Below are positions 54,036-62,526 of a stretch of 64,000 nucleotides of DNA, piece by piece. The DNA is from Fulvivirga ulvae (GTDB lineage: Bacteria; Bacteroidota; Bacteroidia; Cytophagales; Cyclobacteriaceae). Under the pieces are notes generated by a model. That model made no database searches. It saw only the letters and a list, made by a program, of their open reading frames with translations, and was not told the DNA's origin. The position numbers were made by a program, and so were the translations under genes. Location: positions 1,444,501-1,508,500 of the forward strand of contig NZ_CP089981.1 in the NCBI RefSeq assembly GCF_021389975.1. The letters are read 5' to 3'. Positions within the stretch are counted from its first letter, which is position 1, and every line of letters starts with the position of its first letter.

Positions 54036-55309
54036 ACAAGACATTATTAATAATACAAAGAGAGTTTTTGAGCAGGGTCAAGAAAAAATCTTTTCTGATC
54101 GCGACTATTCTGGTTCCCCTGATATTTCCGGCATTAATAGGAGGTATAGGCTATGTAATGAAAAAGGAATCTGAAAATGCCAGCGCTCAGGTGATCCATG
54201 TTTTGGATGAGCAGGGCTCATTCGACTTCGAAAACACTGAAAAATACAAGTTTATTAAGGCCTCAGGGGATTTGGAAGCTGCCAAAACTACCCTTTCAGA
54301 ATCCGATGATTATGGTTTATTATATATCCCCGATTTCAATATTGAAACACCTGAGGGATTGGTGCTTTATACCAAAAGCAACCCCAATTTTTCTACAATA
54401 GGAGATATTGAAAATGAGATTGAGGATGTTATCAAAGACAGTAAACTCCAGATTTACAATATCGACAAAGAGGTACTTGCCAAGCTGAAAACCAAAATAG
54501 ACCTGCGTTCAGTAAACATTAGTGAAGGTGAGGAAAAAGAAAGTGATGCAGGAATATCATTTGGTATAGGGTACTTTACAGGGTTCCTCATCTACATCTT
54601 TATGTTTGCCTATGGAGGTCAGGTAATGCAAGGCGTTATAGAAGAAAAAAGCAGTAAGATTGTAGAAGTAATAATTTCTACGGTCAAACCATTCCAGTTG
54701 ATGCTAGGAAAGATACTTGGAGTAGCTTCCGTAGGCCTCTTTCAGGTACTCATATGGGTTGTACTTATAGCGGTACTTTCCACCATCGTACTTGGGCTTT
54801 TAGGTATGGAAATACCCCAGGAAGCTACTATTCAGGGAGCTGATGTGGAAACATCAGAAAAGTTTGTCCGCTTGCTTGCCAATATCCCGTTTACGAAGAT
54901 TATACTTACCTTTATTTTCTATTTTATCGGGGGTTATCTGCTTTATGGTGCATTGTTTGCTGCAGCCGGCTCTGCAGTTGATTCTCCCTCAGAGGCCCAG
55001 CAATTTATGTTTCCGATCATGATCCCCTTGATCGCCGGGATAATTGGTATGGGAAGTATCGTTAACAATCCCGACGGCAACGTTAGTTTCTGGCTGTCCA
55101 TAATTCCTTTCACCTCTCCTATTGCTATGATGGGCCGCATAGGGTTTGGTGTGCCTGCCTGGGAACTGGCACTGTCCATGGTGTTACTGGTACTTGGATT
55201 TGTATTTACCACATGGCTTGCCGGCAGAATTTACCGGGTTGGCATACTTATGCACGGTGTTAAGGTGAATTATAAAACCCTGGCAAAGTGGTTTATGATG
55301 AAGAATTAG
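54032..55309 (+). CDS. ABC-2 type permease (NatB-like)
   Basis: 425 residues. One TM helix near the N-terminus (about 20-40), a large extracytoplasmic domain (about 50-180), then five or six helices with the ABC-2 core (YGGQVMQGVIEEKSSKIVEV). This is the NatB/CcmB-like layout for Na+ or drug/lipid export; the substrate is unknown. Partner of the preceding ATPase. A terminator follows. Confidence 0.88.
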   Translation: MNKTLLIIQREFLSRVKKKSFLIATILVPLIFPALIGGIGYVMKKESENASAQVIHVLDEQGSFDFENTEKYKFIKASGDLEAAKTTLSESDDYGLLYIPDFNIETPEGLVLYTKSNPNFSTIGDIENEIEDVIKDSKLQIYNIDKEVLAKLKTKIDLRSVNISEGEEKESDAGISFGIGYFTGFLIYIFMFAYGGQVMQGVIEEKSSKIVEVIISTVKPFQLMLGKILGVASVGLFQVLIWVVLIAVLSTIVLGLLGMEIPQEATIQGADVETSEKFVRLLANIPFTKIILTFIFYFIGGYLLYGALFAAAGSAVDSPSEAQQFMFPIMIPLIAGIIGMGSIVNNPDGNVSFWLSIIPFTSPIAMMGRIGFGVPAWELALSMVLLVLGFVFTTWLAGRIYRVGILMHGVKVNYKTLAKWFMMKN

Positions 55310-55384
55310 TAAGACTGCAGGTTCCCGAGGTGTTATAATCCGAAAACCAGCATTCGAAACAACGGCAAAGACGGCAATGTCGTT

Positions 55385-55414
55385 ACCGGATAATGTTTAT
55401 TATCCGGTTTTTTT
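55385..55414 (+). terminator. Rho-independent terminator after the ABC exporter genes
   Basis: ACCGGATAAT (55385-55394) pairs perfectly with ATTATCCGGT (55399-55408), loop GTTT, followed by a run of T. Lies 75 bp past the permease stop. Confidence 0.9.
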
Positions 55415-55444
55415 ATTTTATTTTGATCAACTTTAAGGTCATCT

Positions 55445-56659
55445 ATGGCGAAAACAAGTAAAGCAACAGGTATCGATATCTATTACAATAAATCCAAGAT
55501 CAAATGGATTGTTTTAGTAGTGTCCGTGTTTATTAGTGTTGCCTCTATTTATTATACCGACAGGCTTGTTGACCAGTTGAAGGAAAGAGAACGTAAGCAG
55601 ATAGAGCTTTTTGCCAAGGCGCTGGAACATACTGCTAACGAAAGCCTTGATAATAATGTCTACTTTATTACCGATCAGATATTGTTTGAAAACAATTCTA
55701 TTCCCACTATTCTTATTACTGAAAACGGAGAAATTACCGGACACCGTAACATTGAAATTGATTCCTCTGCCTCTCAGGTTCAAATGAATCAGCAGTTATA
55801 TGAAGAGCTTGAGGAAATGAGGAACACATACGATCCGATTGAAGTGAGGTTAAAAGATCCCAATACCAATGAGTTATACGAAGTCCAGCATGTCTACTAT
55901 AAAAACTCATTTCTGCTCACCCAGTTGATATACTATCCGTACATTCAGCTATCGGTAATCTCATTATTTGCATTTATTGTTTATTTAATATTCAACTACT
56001 CTAAGGCTGCAGAACAAAATCGTGTTTGGGTAGGGCTGGCCAAAGAAACTGCCCACCAGCTTGGGACACCCATTTCATCATTAATGGCCTGGGTGGAATA
56101 TTTTAAGGATCAGGCACAGATAGAGGATAAAAATCTGTTTGACGAGCTGGACAAGGACATTAAAAAGTTGCAGGTAATTACGGAGCGGTTTTCCAACATT
56201 GGCTCTACTCCGGTGCTTTCCGAGGAAAATGTAGAAGTCTTAATCAAAAATATCATTGATTACCTGAAGCCAAGGATCTCCCCAAAAGTTAACATGACGG
56301 TGGACTCTCTAACGCCGCAAATCACGGCAATGATCAACCCTCCGCTTTTCGAATGGGTAATCGAAAACCTCTGCAAGAATGCTGTTGACGCCATGAGCGG
56401 ATCCGGTTCAATTAATATTTACATTTTGAAAGGTAGCGACCATCGCGTATTCGTAGATATCACGGATACCGGAAAAGGTATTCCGAAATCTAAAATAAGG
56501 CAGGTCTTCAGTCCGGGATTTACAACAAAAAAGAGAGGCTGGGGACTGGGTTTAACATTGGCCAAAAGGATCATAGAAATTTACCATCAGGGTAAGATTT
56601 TTGTTAAGTCTTCGGAGGAAAATCAGGGCACAACATTCCGAATAATATTACACACCTGA
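55445..56659 (+). CDS. Sensor histidine kinase
   Basis: 404 residues. Two TM helices (about 19-38 and 158-180) bracket a periplasmic sensor of about 120 residues. The H-box is AKETAHQLGTPISSLMAW (His near 204), the N-box NLCKNAVDAM, and the G boxes DTGKGIPKSK and GWGLGLTLAKRI. No response regulator gene is adjacent, so it is an orphan kinase. It sits directly after the exporter terminator and 129 bp before atpD. Confidence 0.88.
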   Translation: MAKTSKATGIDIYYNKSKIKWIVLVVSVFISVASIYYTDRLVDQLKERERKQIELFAKALEHTANESLDNNVYFITDQILFENNSIPTILITENGEITGHRNIEIDSSASQVQMNQQLYEELEEMRNTYDPIEVRLKDPNTNELYEVQHVYYKNSFLLTQLIYYPYIQLSVISLFAFIVYLIFNYSKAAEQNRVWVGLAKETAHQLGTPISSLMAWVEYFKDQAQIEDKNLFDELDKDIKKLQVITERFSNIGSTPVLSEENVEVLIKNIIDYLKPRISPKVNMTVDSLTPQITAMINPPLFEWVIENLCKNAVDAMSGSGSINIYILKGSDHRVFVDITDTGKGIPKSKIRQVFSPGFTTKKRGWGLGLTLAKRIIEIYHQGKIFVKSSEENQGTTFRIILHT

Positions 56660-56708
56660 ATCAAAAGCCATTAGATCAACTTTTAGACTTAAAAATCATA
56701 CCTTGGTT

Positions 56709-56739
56709 TTGCTTTATGGATAATTTACACGTAGTTTTG
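56709..56739 (+). promoter_or_regulatory. Promoter of atpD-atpC
   Basis: TTG (56709-56711) and TAGTTTTG (56732-56739) are separated by 20 bp, matching the Bacteroidota consensus fully. The atpD ATG is 49 bp downstream. This is the best housekeeping promoter in the window. Confidence 0.7.
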
Positions 56740-56788
56740 CGGACTGAAATTATCGAGGCACTAAATCATTTCTATAAAATAACAAAAG

Positions 56789-58297
56789 ATGGCAAATATT
56801 GGTAAAATTACCCAGGTAATCGGCCCCGTAGTAGACGTTAGCTTTGATGCTGAGGGTGCTAAATTACCTAATATCCTTGATTCATTAGAGGTAACCAAAG
56901 CAAACGGACAAAAGGTGGTATTGGAATGCCAGCAGCACCTTGGAGAAGACAGAGTAAGAACTATCTCCATGGAAAGTACCGAAGGTTTGGTTAGAGGAAT
57001 GGAAGTTACTGACACCGGAGCCCCTATCAACATGCCTACCGGTGATGATATCAAGGGCCGACTATTCAACGTAATTGGTGAAGCCATTGATGGTATTTCG
57101 CAACCTTCCGGAAAAACAAGTCTACCGATACACAGGCCAGCTCCTAAATTTGAAGATCTATCTACTTCAACCGAGGTACTTTACACTGGTATTAAAGTAA
57201 TTGACCTTATCGAACCTTACTCAAAAGGTGGTAAAATTGGTCTTTTTGGTGGTGCCGGTGTAGGTAAAACCGTACTTATCCAGGAGCTGATCAACAACAT
57301 TGCAAAAGCATATTCCGGTCTGTCAGTATTTGCCGGTGTGGGTGAAAGAACCCGCGAAGGTAATGACCTTCTTCGTGAGATGATCGAGTCTGGTATTGTT
57401 ACATATGGCGAGGCTTTCACCAAATCTATGGAAGAAGGTGGATGGGATCTTAGCCTGGTTGATCAGGATAAACTTAAAGAATCAAAAGCAACATTCGTAT
57501 TCGGTCAGATGAATGAGCCTCCAGGTGCTCGTGCACGCGTGGCTTTGTCTGGTCTTACCCTTGCAGAATACTTCCGTGATGGTGATGGAGAAGGACAAGG
57601 AAAAGATATCCTTTTCTTCGTTGATAACATTTTCCGTTTCACACAGGCAGGTTCTGAGGTATCAGCCCTTCTTGGTCGTATGCCTTCTGCCGTGGGTTAT
57701 CAGCCTACACTGGCTACCGAAATGGGTGCCATGCAGGAAAGGATTACTTCAACTAAAAAGGGATCAATTACATCTGTACAGGCCGTTTACGTACCTGCGG
57801 ATGACTTGACTGACCCTGCTCCTGCTACTACTTTCGCCCACCTTGATGCTACTACTGTACTTTCAAGAAAGATCTCTGAGCTTGGTATTTACCCTGCAGT
57901 GGATCCTTTGGATTCTACTTCAAGAATTTTGAGTGCAGATGTACTTGGTGATGAGCACTATGGTTGTGCGCAAAGAGTAAAAGAGATTCTTCAAAGATAT
58001 AAAGAGCTTCAGGATATCATCGCCATCCTTGGTATGGACGAACTTTCTGATGAGGATAAAGAAGTTGTACACAGAGCAAGAAGGGTACAAAGATTCCTTT
58101 CTCAGCCATTCCACGTTGCCGAACAATTTACAGGTATCCCTGGTGTTCTTGTTGACATCAAAGATACTATCAAAGGCTTCAACATGATTATGGATGGAGA
58201 ACTTGACCACCTTCCTGAAATGGCATTTAACCTGGTAGGTTCAATAGAAGATGCTATTAAGAAAGGTGAGAAAATGCTTGCTGAAACTAAAAAATAA
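56789..58297 (+). CDS. atpD: ATP synthase F1 subunit beta
   Basis: 502-residue catalytic subunit. Walker A is FGGAGVGKTVLI, the catalytic Glu region is AGVGERTREGND, Walker B is ILFFVDNIFRF, and ALLGRMPSAVGYQPTLATEM is the family signature. Only atpD and atpC are here; the other subunit genes must be elsewhere, as is common in Bacteroidota. An 80-bp gap with two hairpins separates it from atpC. Confidence 0.97.
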   Translation: MANIGKITQVIGPVVDVSFDAEGAKLPNILDSLEVTKANGQKVVLECQQHLGEDRVRTISMESTEGLVRGMEVTDTGAPINMPTGDDIKGRLFNVIGEAIDGISQPSGKTSLPIHRPAPKFEDLSTSTEVLYTGIKVIDLIEPYSKGGKIGLFGGAGVGKTVLIQELINNIAKAYSGLSVFAGVGERTREGNDLLREMIESGIVTYGEAFTKSMEEGGWDLSLVDQDKLKESKATFVFGQMNEPPGARARVALSGLTLAEYFRDGDGEGQGKDILFFVDNIFRFTQAGSEVSALLGRMPSAVGYQPTLATEMGAMQERITSTKKGSITSVQAVYVPADDLTDPAPATTFAHLDATTVLSRKISELGIYPAVDPLDSTSRILSADVLGDEHYGCAQRVKEILQRYKELQDIIAILGMDELSDEDKEVVHRARRVQRFLSQPFHVAEQFTGIPGVLVDIKDTIKGFNMIMDGELDHLPEMAFNLVGSIEDAIKKGEKMLAETKK

Positions 58298-58305
58298 ATT
58301 CTGGT

Positions 58306-58334
58306 AAGTGTGAGGTAAACAGCCTCACACTTTT
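58306..58334 (+). terminator. Terminator-like hairpin between atpD and atpC
   Basis: AAGTGTGAGG (58306-58315) pairs perfectly with CCTCACACTT (58323-58332), 7-nt loop, followed by TT. It looks like a partial terminator inside the operon. Confidence 0.7.
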
Positions 58335-58340
58335 CTATTA

Positions 58341-58357
58341 GACCTGCCCCGCAGGTC
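58341..58357 (+). promoter_or_regulatory. Second hairpin before atpC
   Basis: GACCTGC (58341-58347) and GCAGGTC (58351-58357) form a 7-bp stem with a CCC loop, 20 bp before the atpC ATG. It could stabilise a processed atpC mRNA or affect initiation. Confidence 0.55.
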
Positions 58358-58377
58358 ACTAAACCAAATTTTGTCAT

Positions 58378-58626
58378 ATGTTTTTAGAAATAGTTACACC
58401 AGCTAAAAAAGTATATGGAGGAGAAGTAAGTGCTGTTACTTTTCCGGGTGTTGACGGCTCATTTCAGGTATTAAATGACCATGCTCCTTTGGTAAGCAGC
58501 TTAGGCGAAGGTGTGGTAATTTACCAAAATAAGGATGGGAAACATCAGGTAGAAATATCAGGTGGTGTTGTAGAGGTGCTGAACAATAAAATTGTCTTAC
58601 TGGCCGACGGATTGGTTGGAGAGTAA
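58378..58626 (+). CDS. atpC: ATP synthase F1 subunit epsilon, short form
   Basis: 82 residues covering only the N-terminal beta-sandwich (FLEIVTPAKKVYGGEVSAVT, VLNDHAPLVSSLGEG). The C-terminal pair of helices that inhibits ATP hydrolysis in E. coli (about 50 further residues) is missing; the frame ends in a normal stop with a terminator, so it is not a local truncation. Short forms are usual in this phylum. Confidence 0.93.
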   Translation: MFLEIVTPAKKVYGGEVSAVTFPGVDGSFQVLNDHAPLVSSLGEGVVIYQNKDGKHQVEISGGVVEVLNNKIVLLADGLVGE

Positions 58627-58649
58627 GTTTCAGATATAAAATTTTTGAA

Positions 58650-58689
58650 GGCTGCTTTAAAAGTTAACATGCTTTTAAGCAGCCTTTTT
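58650..58689 (+). terminator. Rho-independent terminator after atpC
   Basis: GGCTGCTTTAAAAG and CTTTTAAGCAGCC (58650-58663 with 58672-58684) form a long stem with one bulged T, followed by TTTTTCTTTT. Confidence 0.88.
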
Positions 58690-59076
58690 CTTTTACCTCC
58701 TTACTTTTAGAAAGTGGATTATGCAGACTGGAAATAAAGCTTGCAACATGAAGTTACCACTGAAATCAGCAACCCTCGCCTATTGCTATTTTATCCTGGT
58801 AGTCAACGGCTTTTGCAGACCCACTATTAACAGAGGTGCATATCGGACTCACCTTCGAAATGTCAGATGTTAGTGTCTTCTTAGAAGTTCGGCTTGCTGC
58901 AGAACGGCTGACGGCTACCTATGCCTGACTTCCCCTAAACCACTGGCGAAGCCATCCATCGCTCCTCGTATTACTATCCTGAAAATTACTTTGATAATTG
59001 GTATACCTTACCTTGTCCGAAATACCGGAAGATGATAAGTGCGACTATTTTACAGGTTGGTGAATCGACAGCCTAG
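58690..59076. other. Gene-free region after atpC
   Basis: About 390 bp with higher GC than the other spacers and no reading frame that can be supported. A 41-codon frame (58748-58873) has no visible homology or ribosome site. The composition suggests the remains of a decayed gene, but nothing can be identified. Confidence 0.4.
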
Positions 59077-59376
59077 TTACCTCCTAAATATTCTTTGGAA
59101 CATACGCTTTTCAAACTCCCAGAAAAAATTGAACTGCCCGAAAAGAAAACCGTAAATCAATAAAATAATATTGTAAACGGGCAGGATCAGCAGGTAGTAA
59201 CATACGGTAAACACCCAGTTCCGGTCTTCCTCGTCAGCAATCAGGGACAAGATAGGCTCTTTTAAAAACAAAACCGTAAAGCCCGTGCAGGCAAAAACAA
59301 TCAAAATAACAATCGCCTGGACTGTCGTTACCTTCCATCGTTTTTCTAACTTATCTAACCAGCCGGGTTTCTTCAT
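59077..59376 (-). CDS. Small DUF6787-like membrane protein
   Basis: 99 residues with two long hydrophobic helices (AIVILIVFACTGFTVLFL and YYLLILPVYNIILLIYGFLF), a basic N-terminus (KKPGWLDKLEKRWKV) and a basic tail. This layout matches a Bacteroidota family of small membrane proteins of unknown function. Its ATG overlaps the stop of the pseudouridine synthase gene (TAATG), so it is translationally coupled. Confidence 0.65.
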   Translation of the reverse strand: MKKPGWLDKLEKRWKVTTVQAIVILIVFACTGFTVLFLKEPILSLIADEEDRNWVFTVCYYLLILPVYNIILLIYGFLFGQFNFFWEFEKRMFQRIFRR

Positions 59377-60056
59377 TAGCTATCAAATAGTTTCCAGATC
59401 TGGTCATTAGGCACCGGAGCTGTAAAAGTCATCCTTTCCTTTTTAACAGGGTGTTCAAAAGACACAGACCGGGAATGTAAATAAATGTTACCATCTTTGG
59501 CAGGCTTGTCTGCGCCATACTTTACATCTCCCATAATAGTACAACCGATTTTTGCCAATTGTACCCGGATCTGATGCGGACGTCCTGTCATAAGCTTGAC
59601 CTCAAGTAAGTAATATTCAGCAATACGACCAATTAATTTATAATTCAATATAGCCTTCTGTGAGCCACTCACCTGTTTGTTTGAAGCCACGGCCTTGTTA
59701 ATTTTCGTATTCTTCTTCAACCAATGAACCAGCTCCCCTTGAGTATTAGGCGGGCGGTGTGTCGTTATAGCCCAGTAAGTCTTTTCAATTTCGCGCTCCT
59801 TGAAAGCCGTGTTCATTCTTTCGAGTGCCTTGGAAGTACGCGCCATCACTACAGCCCCACTTACCGGACGATCGAGCCGGTGGACGACGCCAAGAAAAAC
59901 AGCGCCCGGTTTATTATACTCCTTTTTTATATAAGCCTTGCCCTCTTCTGCCAGGGTTACATCACCTGTTTTATCTCCCTGAACGAGCAGTCCTGCCGGT
60001 TTATTAACTATCAGCAGGTGATTGTCTTCATATAAAATGTCCTTTTTTGTAAGCAT
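59376..60056 (-). CDS. RluA/RluD-family pseudouridine synthase
   Basis: 226 residues with the catalytic Asp motif GVVHRLDRPVSGAVV and the family segments NKPAGLLVQGD and LMTGRPHQIRVQLAKIG. There is no N-terminal S4 domain, so it belongs to the short RluA/RluC-like or tRNA-type group; the target nucleotide cannot be told from sequence alone. It lies 20 bp after prfC on the same strand. Confidence 0.88.
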   Translation of the reverse strand: MLTKKDILYEDNHLLIVNKPAGLLVQGDKTGDVTLAEEGKAYIKKEYNKPGAVFLGVVHRLDRPVSGAVVMARTSKALERMNTAFKEREIEKTYWAITTHRPPNTQGELVHWLKKNTKINKAVASNKQVSGSQKAILNYKLIGRIAEYYLLEVKLMTGRPHQIRVQLAKIGCTIMGDVKYGADKPAKDGNIYLHSRSVSFEHPVKKERMTFTAPVPNDQIWKLFDS

Positions 60057-60076
60057 GCAACTGTGGGCTAATTTGT

Positions 60077-61657
60077 TTAAAACTCTGATGTAAAGTGAAA
60101 CTCTATGTCAGGGAAATTATCCTGTACCATGGTAAGCCATGCACGCGACTCTGCCATAAAGACAAGTTTACCATCTTTATCCTTAGCTATATGTCTATAT
60201 TTTGAATCTACAAAGGCATTAAGCTTCTTCTTGTCATTGCTACTTATCCAACAGGCCTTATACAGGTTCATGGGCATGAAATCGCACGAAGCTCCGTACT
60301 CATGCTTTAAACGATGCTGGATTACCTCAAACTGAAGTGCACCAACAGTACCTACTACTTTTCTTGAGCCAAGCTGATAAGAGAACAATTGGGCCACACC
60401 TTCTTCCATCAACTGGTTGAGGCCTTTCTCCAATTGCTTGGTCTTCATAGCATCTTTGTTTACCACTTCTTTGAATATCTCAGGTGAGAAGCTGGGTATA
60501 CCTTTATAGATTCCTTTTTCACCCTCAGTAATGGTATCTCCTATTTTTAAGTTACCGGTGTCATACAGGCCAACAATATCTCCTGGCCAGGCTTCATCCA
60601 CCAGTTCCTTCTCCTGAGCCATAAAAGCTGTGACATTAGAAAAACGGATCTTTTTATCGGAACGCACATGGTAATAATTAGCACCTCTTTCAAACTTTCC
60701 GGCGCACACACGTATAAAAGCGATCCTGTTTCTGTGATTAGGATCCATATTTGCATGTATCTTGAAGATAAATCCTGAAAATTTGTTTTCGTCAGGCGCA
60801 ATAATCCTTTCTTCTGTCTCTCTCGATAATGGGGCCGGAGCCAGCTCAATAAAGCAATCCAAAAGCTCCTTTACTCCAAAATTGTTAACTGCACTTCCAA
60901 AAAATACGGGAGCAACATTTCCCGCCAGATATTCATTAACATCAAACTCAGGATACACCCCTTCAATTAGCTCTACATCTTCGCGGAGCTGGTTGGCATA
61001 GCTTTCACCCACTTCCTTGTCAATAACCGGGTCATTAATATCCTCAATGGTTTCTCCATCCTTTTCGACTTTGGTTTTGCTAGGTTGGAAAAGGTGCAGG
61101 GTTTTATTATACAGGCTATAAACACCTTTGAATGTCTTACCCATACTTATGGGCCAGCTTAAAGGTCTGACTTTAATATTCAGCTTCTCTTCAATTTCAT
61201 CAAGCAGATCGTATGGATCACGGCCTTCTCTGTCTAGTTTATTAATAAAGCATATCACCGGCGTTTTCCGCATGCGACATACTTCCATTAGCTTCTCGGT
61301 CTGAATCTCCACACCTTTAACACAATCTATCACCATGATCACACTATCTACAGCTGTGAGCGTACGGTAGGTGTCCTCAGCAAAATCCTGGTGACCAGGG
61401 GTATCCAGCAGGTTTATTTTCTTCCCATTATAATTAAACCCCATGACGGAGGTGGCCACTGATATACCTCTTTGTTTCTCTATCTCCATCCAGTCAGAGC
61501 GGGCATGCATTTTTATCTTATTCGATTTTACAGCCCCGGCAGTTTGTATCGCACCGCCAAAAAGCAGGAGCTTTTCTGTCAGTGTAGTTTTTCCTGCATC
61601 CGGGTGACTGATGATTCCAAATGTCCTTCTCTTTGCAATTTCTTCTTTCAATGCCAT
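60077..61657 (-). CDS. prfC: Peptide chain release factor 3
   Basis: 526-residue translational GTPase recycling RF1/RF2. G1 is SHPDAGKTTLTEK, G3 is DTPGHQDF, G4 is NKLD. EF-Tu-like and RF3 C-terminal domains follow (ALQFEVIQHRLKHEY). Length is standard. A TAAATTTG -7 box lies 22 bp before the start, and the downstream pseudouridine synthase gene is probably co-transcribed. Confidence 0.95.
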   Translation of the reverse strand: MALKEEIAKRRTFGIISHPDAGKTTLTEKLLLFGGAIQTAGAVKSNKIKMHARSDWMEIEKQRGISVATSVMGFNYNGKKINLLDTPGHQDFAEDTYRTLTAVDSVIMVIDCVKGVEIQTEKLMEVCRMRKTPVICFINKLDREGRDPYDLLDEIEEKLNIKVRPLSWPISMGKTFKGVYSLYNKTLHLFQPSKTKVEKDGETIEDINDPVIDKEVGESYANQLREDVELIEGVYPEFDVNEYLAGNVAPVFFGSAVNNFGVKELLDCFIELAPAPLSRETEERIIAPDENKFSGFIFKIHANMDPNHRNRIAFIRVCAGKFERGANYYHVRSDKKIRFSNVTAFMAQEKELVDEAWPGDIVGLYDTGNLKIGDTITEGEKGIYKGIPSFSPEIFKEVVNKDAMKTKQLEKGLNQLMEEGVAQLFSYQLGSRKVVGTVGALQFEVIQHRLKHEYGASCDFMPMNLYKACWISSNDKKKLNAFVDSKYRHIAKDKDGKLVFMAESRAWLTMVQDNFPDIEFHFTSEF

Positions 61658-61679
61658 AGGTTAATCTGAAAATAAGGTG

Positions 61680-61687
61680 CAAATTTA
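61680..61687 (-). promoter_or_regulatory. Putative -7 promoter element for prfC
   Basis: On the minus strand the bases read TAAATTTG, an exact TAnnTTTG match 22 bp before the prfC start. No clear -33 TTG. Confidence 0.5.
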
Positions 61688-61724
61688 CAGTTTTAATTAT
61701 GAATTAATAAGTTCGAAAAACTTT

Positions 61725-62386
61725 ATGCATACACGTTTTCTATTTATTTTCATCTTACTCCTTAGTTTTAATTATTCGCATTCTCAAAAAAACACAAACA
61801 TGACTGGCGGCCGGGTATTATAGAATTAAGGGATGGAACAGCCACTGAAAATGAAATAGCTTTTGATCCTTTCTTTAACGAAAATATTTTGTTGATTAGA
61901 AATAACAATCAAATTATTACTCTCACTCCTTTAAATGTGGCCTCTTTTTCCTTTTATGACAAAAAATTAAAAACGACAAGAAAATTTTATTCTTTGCATA
62001 TTGCTTCATCAGAAGGAGGGTATGCCCGTAAGCAATTTATAGAAGTGCAATATGAAAGTCCTTATATAGCTTTATTATCCAGGGAATTCAAAGAAATAGA
62101 TGACATTTTTTCTACTTCTCACAATAAAATTCAGAGCAACACATTACCTGTTCAGGAACGATACCTTTTATCACCAAAGAGTAATAAGGCTACTCTAATT
62201 AATCGCTTATATCGCGGAGTTATCTCCAACAGGGGCATACGTACTAAAAAAGAAGTGTACTCTTTTTTCGGAAACTTAAAGGAGCCCATGAAAAAGTATA
62301 TCAAGCAGCAAGGGTTGAGCTTTATAAAAGTAGAAGACCTCATAAAAATACTTAAACATTTTACTTACTTAAAAGAAAAGGAGTAA
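61725..62386 (+). CDS. Secreted hypothetical protein interrupted by a -1 frameshift at an A AAA AAC heptamer
   Basis: ATG at 61725 begins a signal peptide (MHTRFLFIFILLLSFNYSH) whose frame stops early, after MTGGRVL. The -1 frame, open from 61772 with no start of its own, carries the mature protein (DWRPGIIELRDGTATENEI onward) to the stop at 62386. The frames join within seven A at 61786-61792, read CAA AAA AAC. A -1 shift there gives about 220 residues. The downstream part can only start at weak internal codons such as TTG 61889. It is either a one-base deletion, a sequencing error or real frameshifting. No family recognised. Confidence 0.65.
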
Positions 62387-62434
62387 ATGTGCGAATCATT
62401 TTTCCAATTCACCAAATTGCCTTTCCTGCCAATC

Positions 62435-62465
62435 TGTCACATTAATCCATTTGGCATAACCATTG
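62435..62465 (+). promoter_or_regulatory. Sigma-54-like promoter upstream of dnaK
   Basis: TTGGCA-taacca-TTG at 62451-62465 has the same arrangement as the grpE upstream element. A TGTCA lies at 62435-62439, 16 bp upstream of TTGGCA; in grpE the corresponding TGACA is 17 bp upstream. The base after the -12 G is A instead of the C expected of sigma-54. The dnaK ATG is 61 bp downstream. Confidence 0.45.
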
Positions 62466-62526
62466 ATAAACTATTGATAACGAAGAAAATCTTTTGAAAC
62501 TGAATATTAATAAATAAGAATTTATC

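Noticed and set aside
58748..58873. 41-codon frame after atpC
   Set aside because: Too short, no homology or ribosome site; probably chance.
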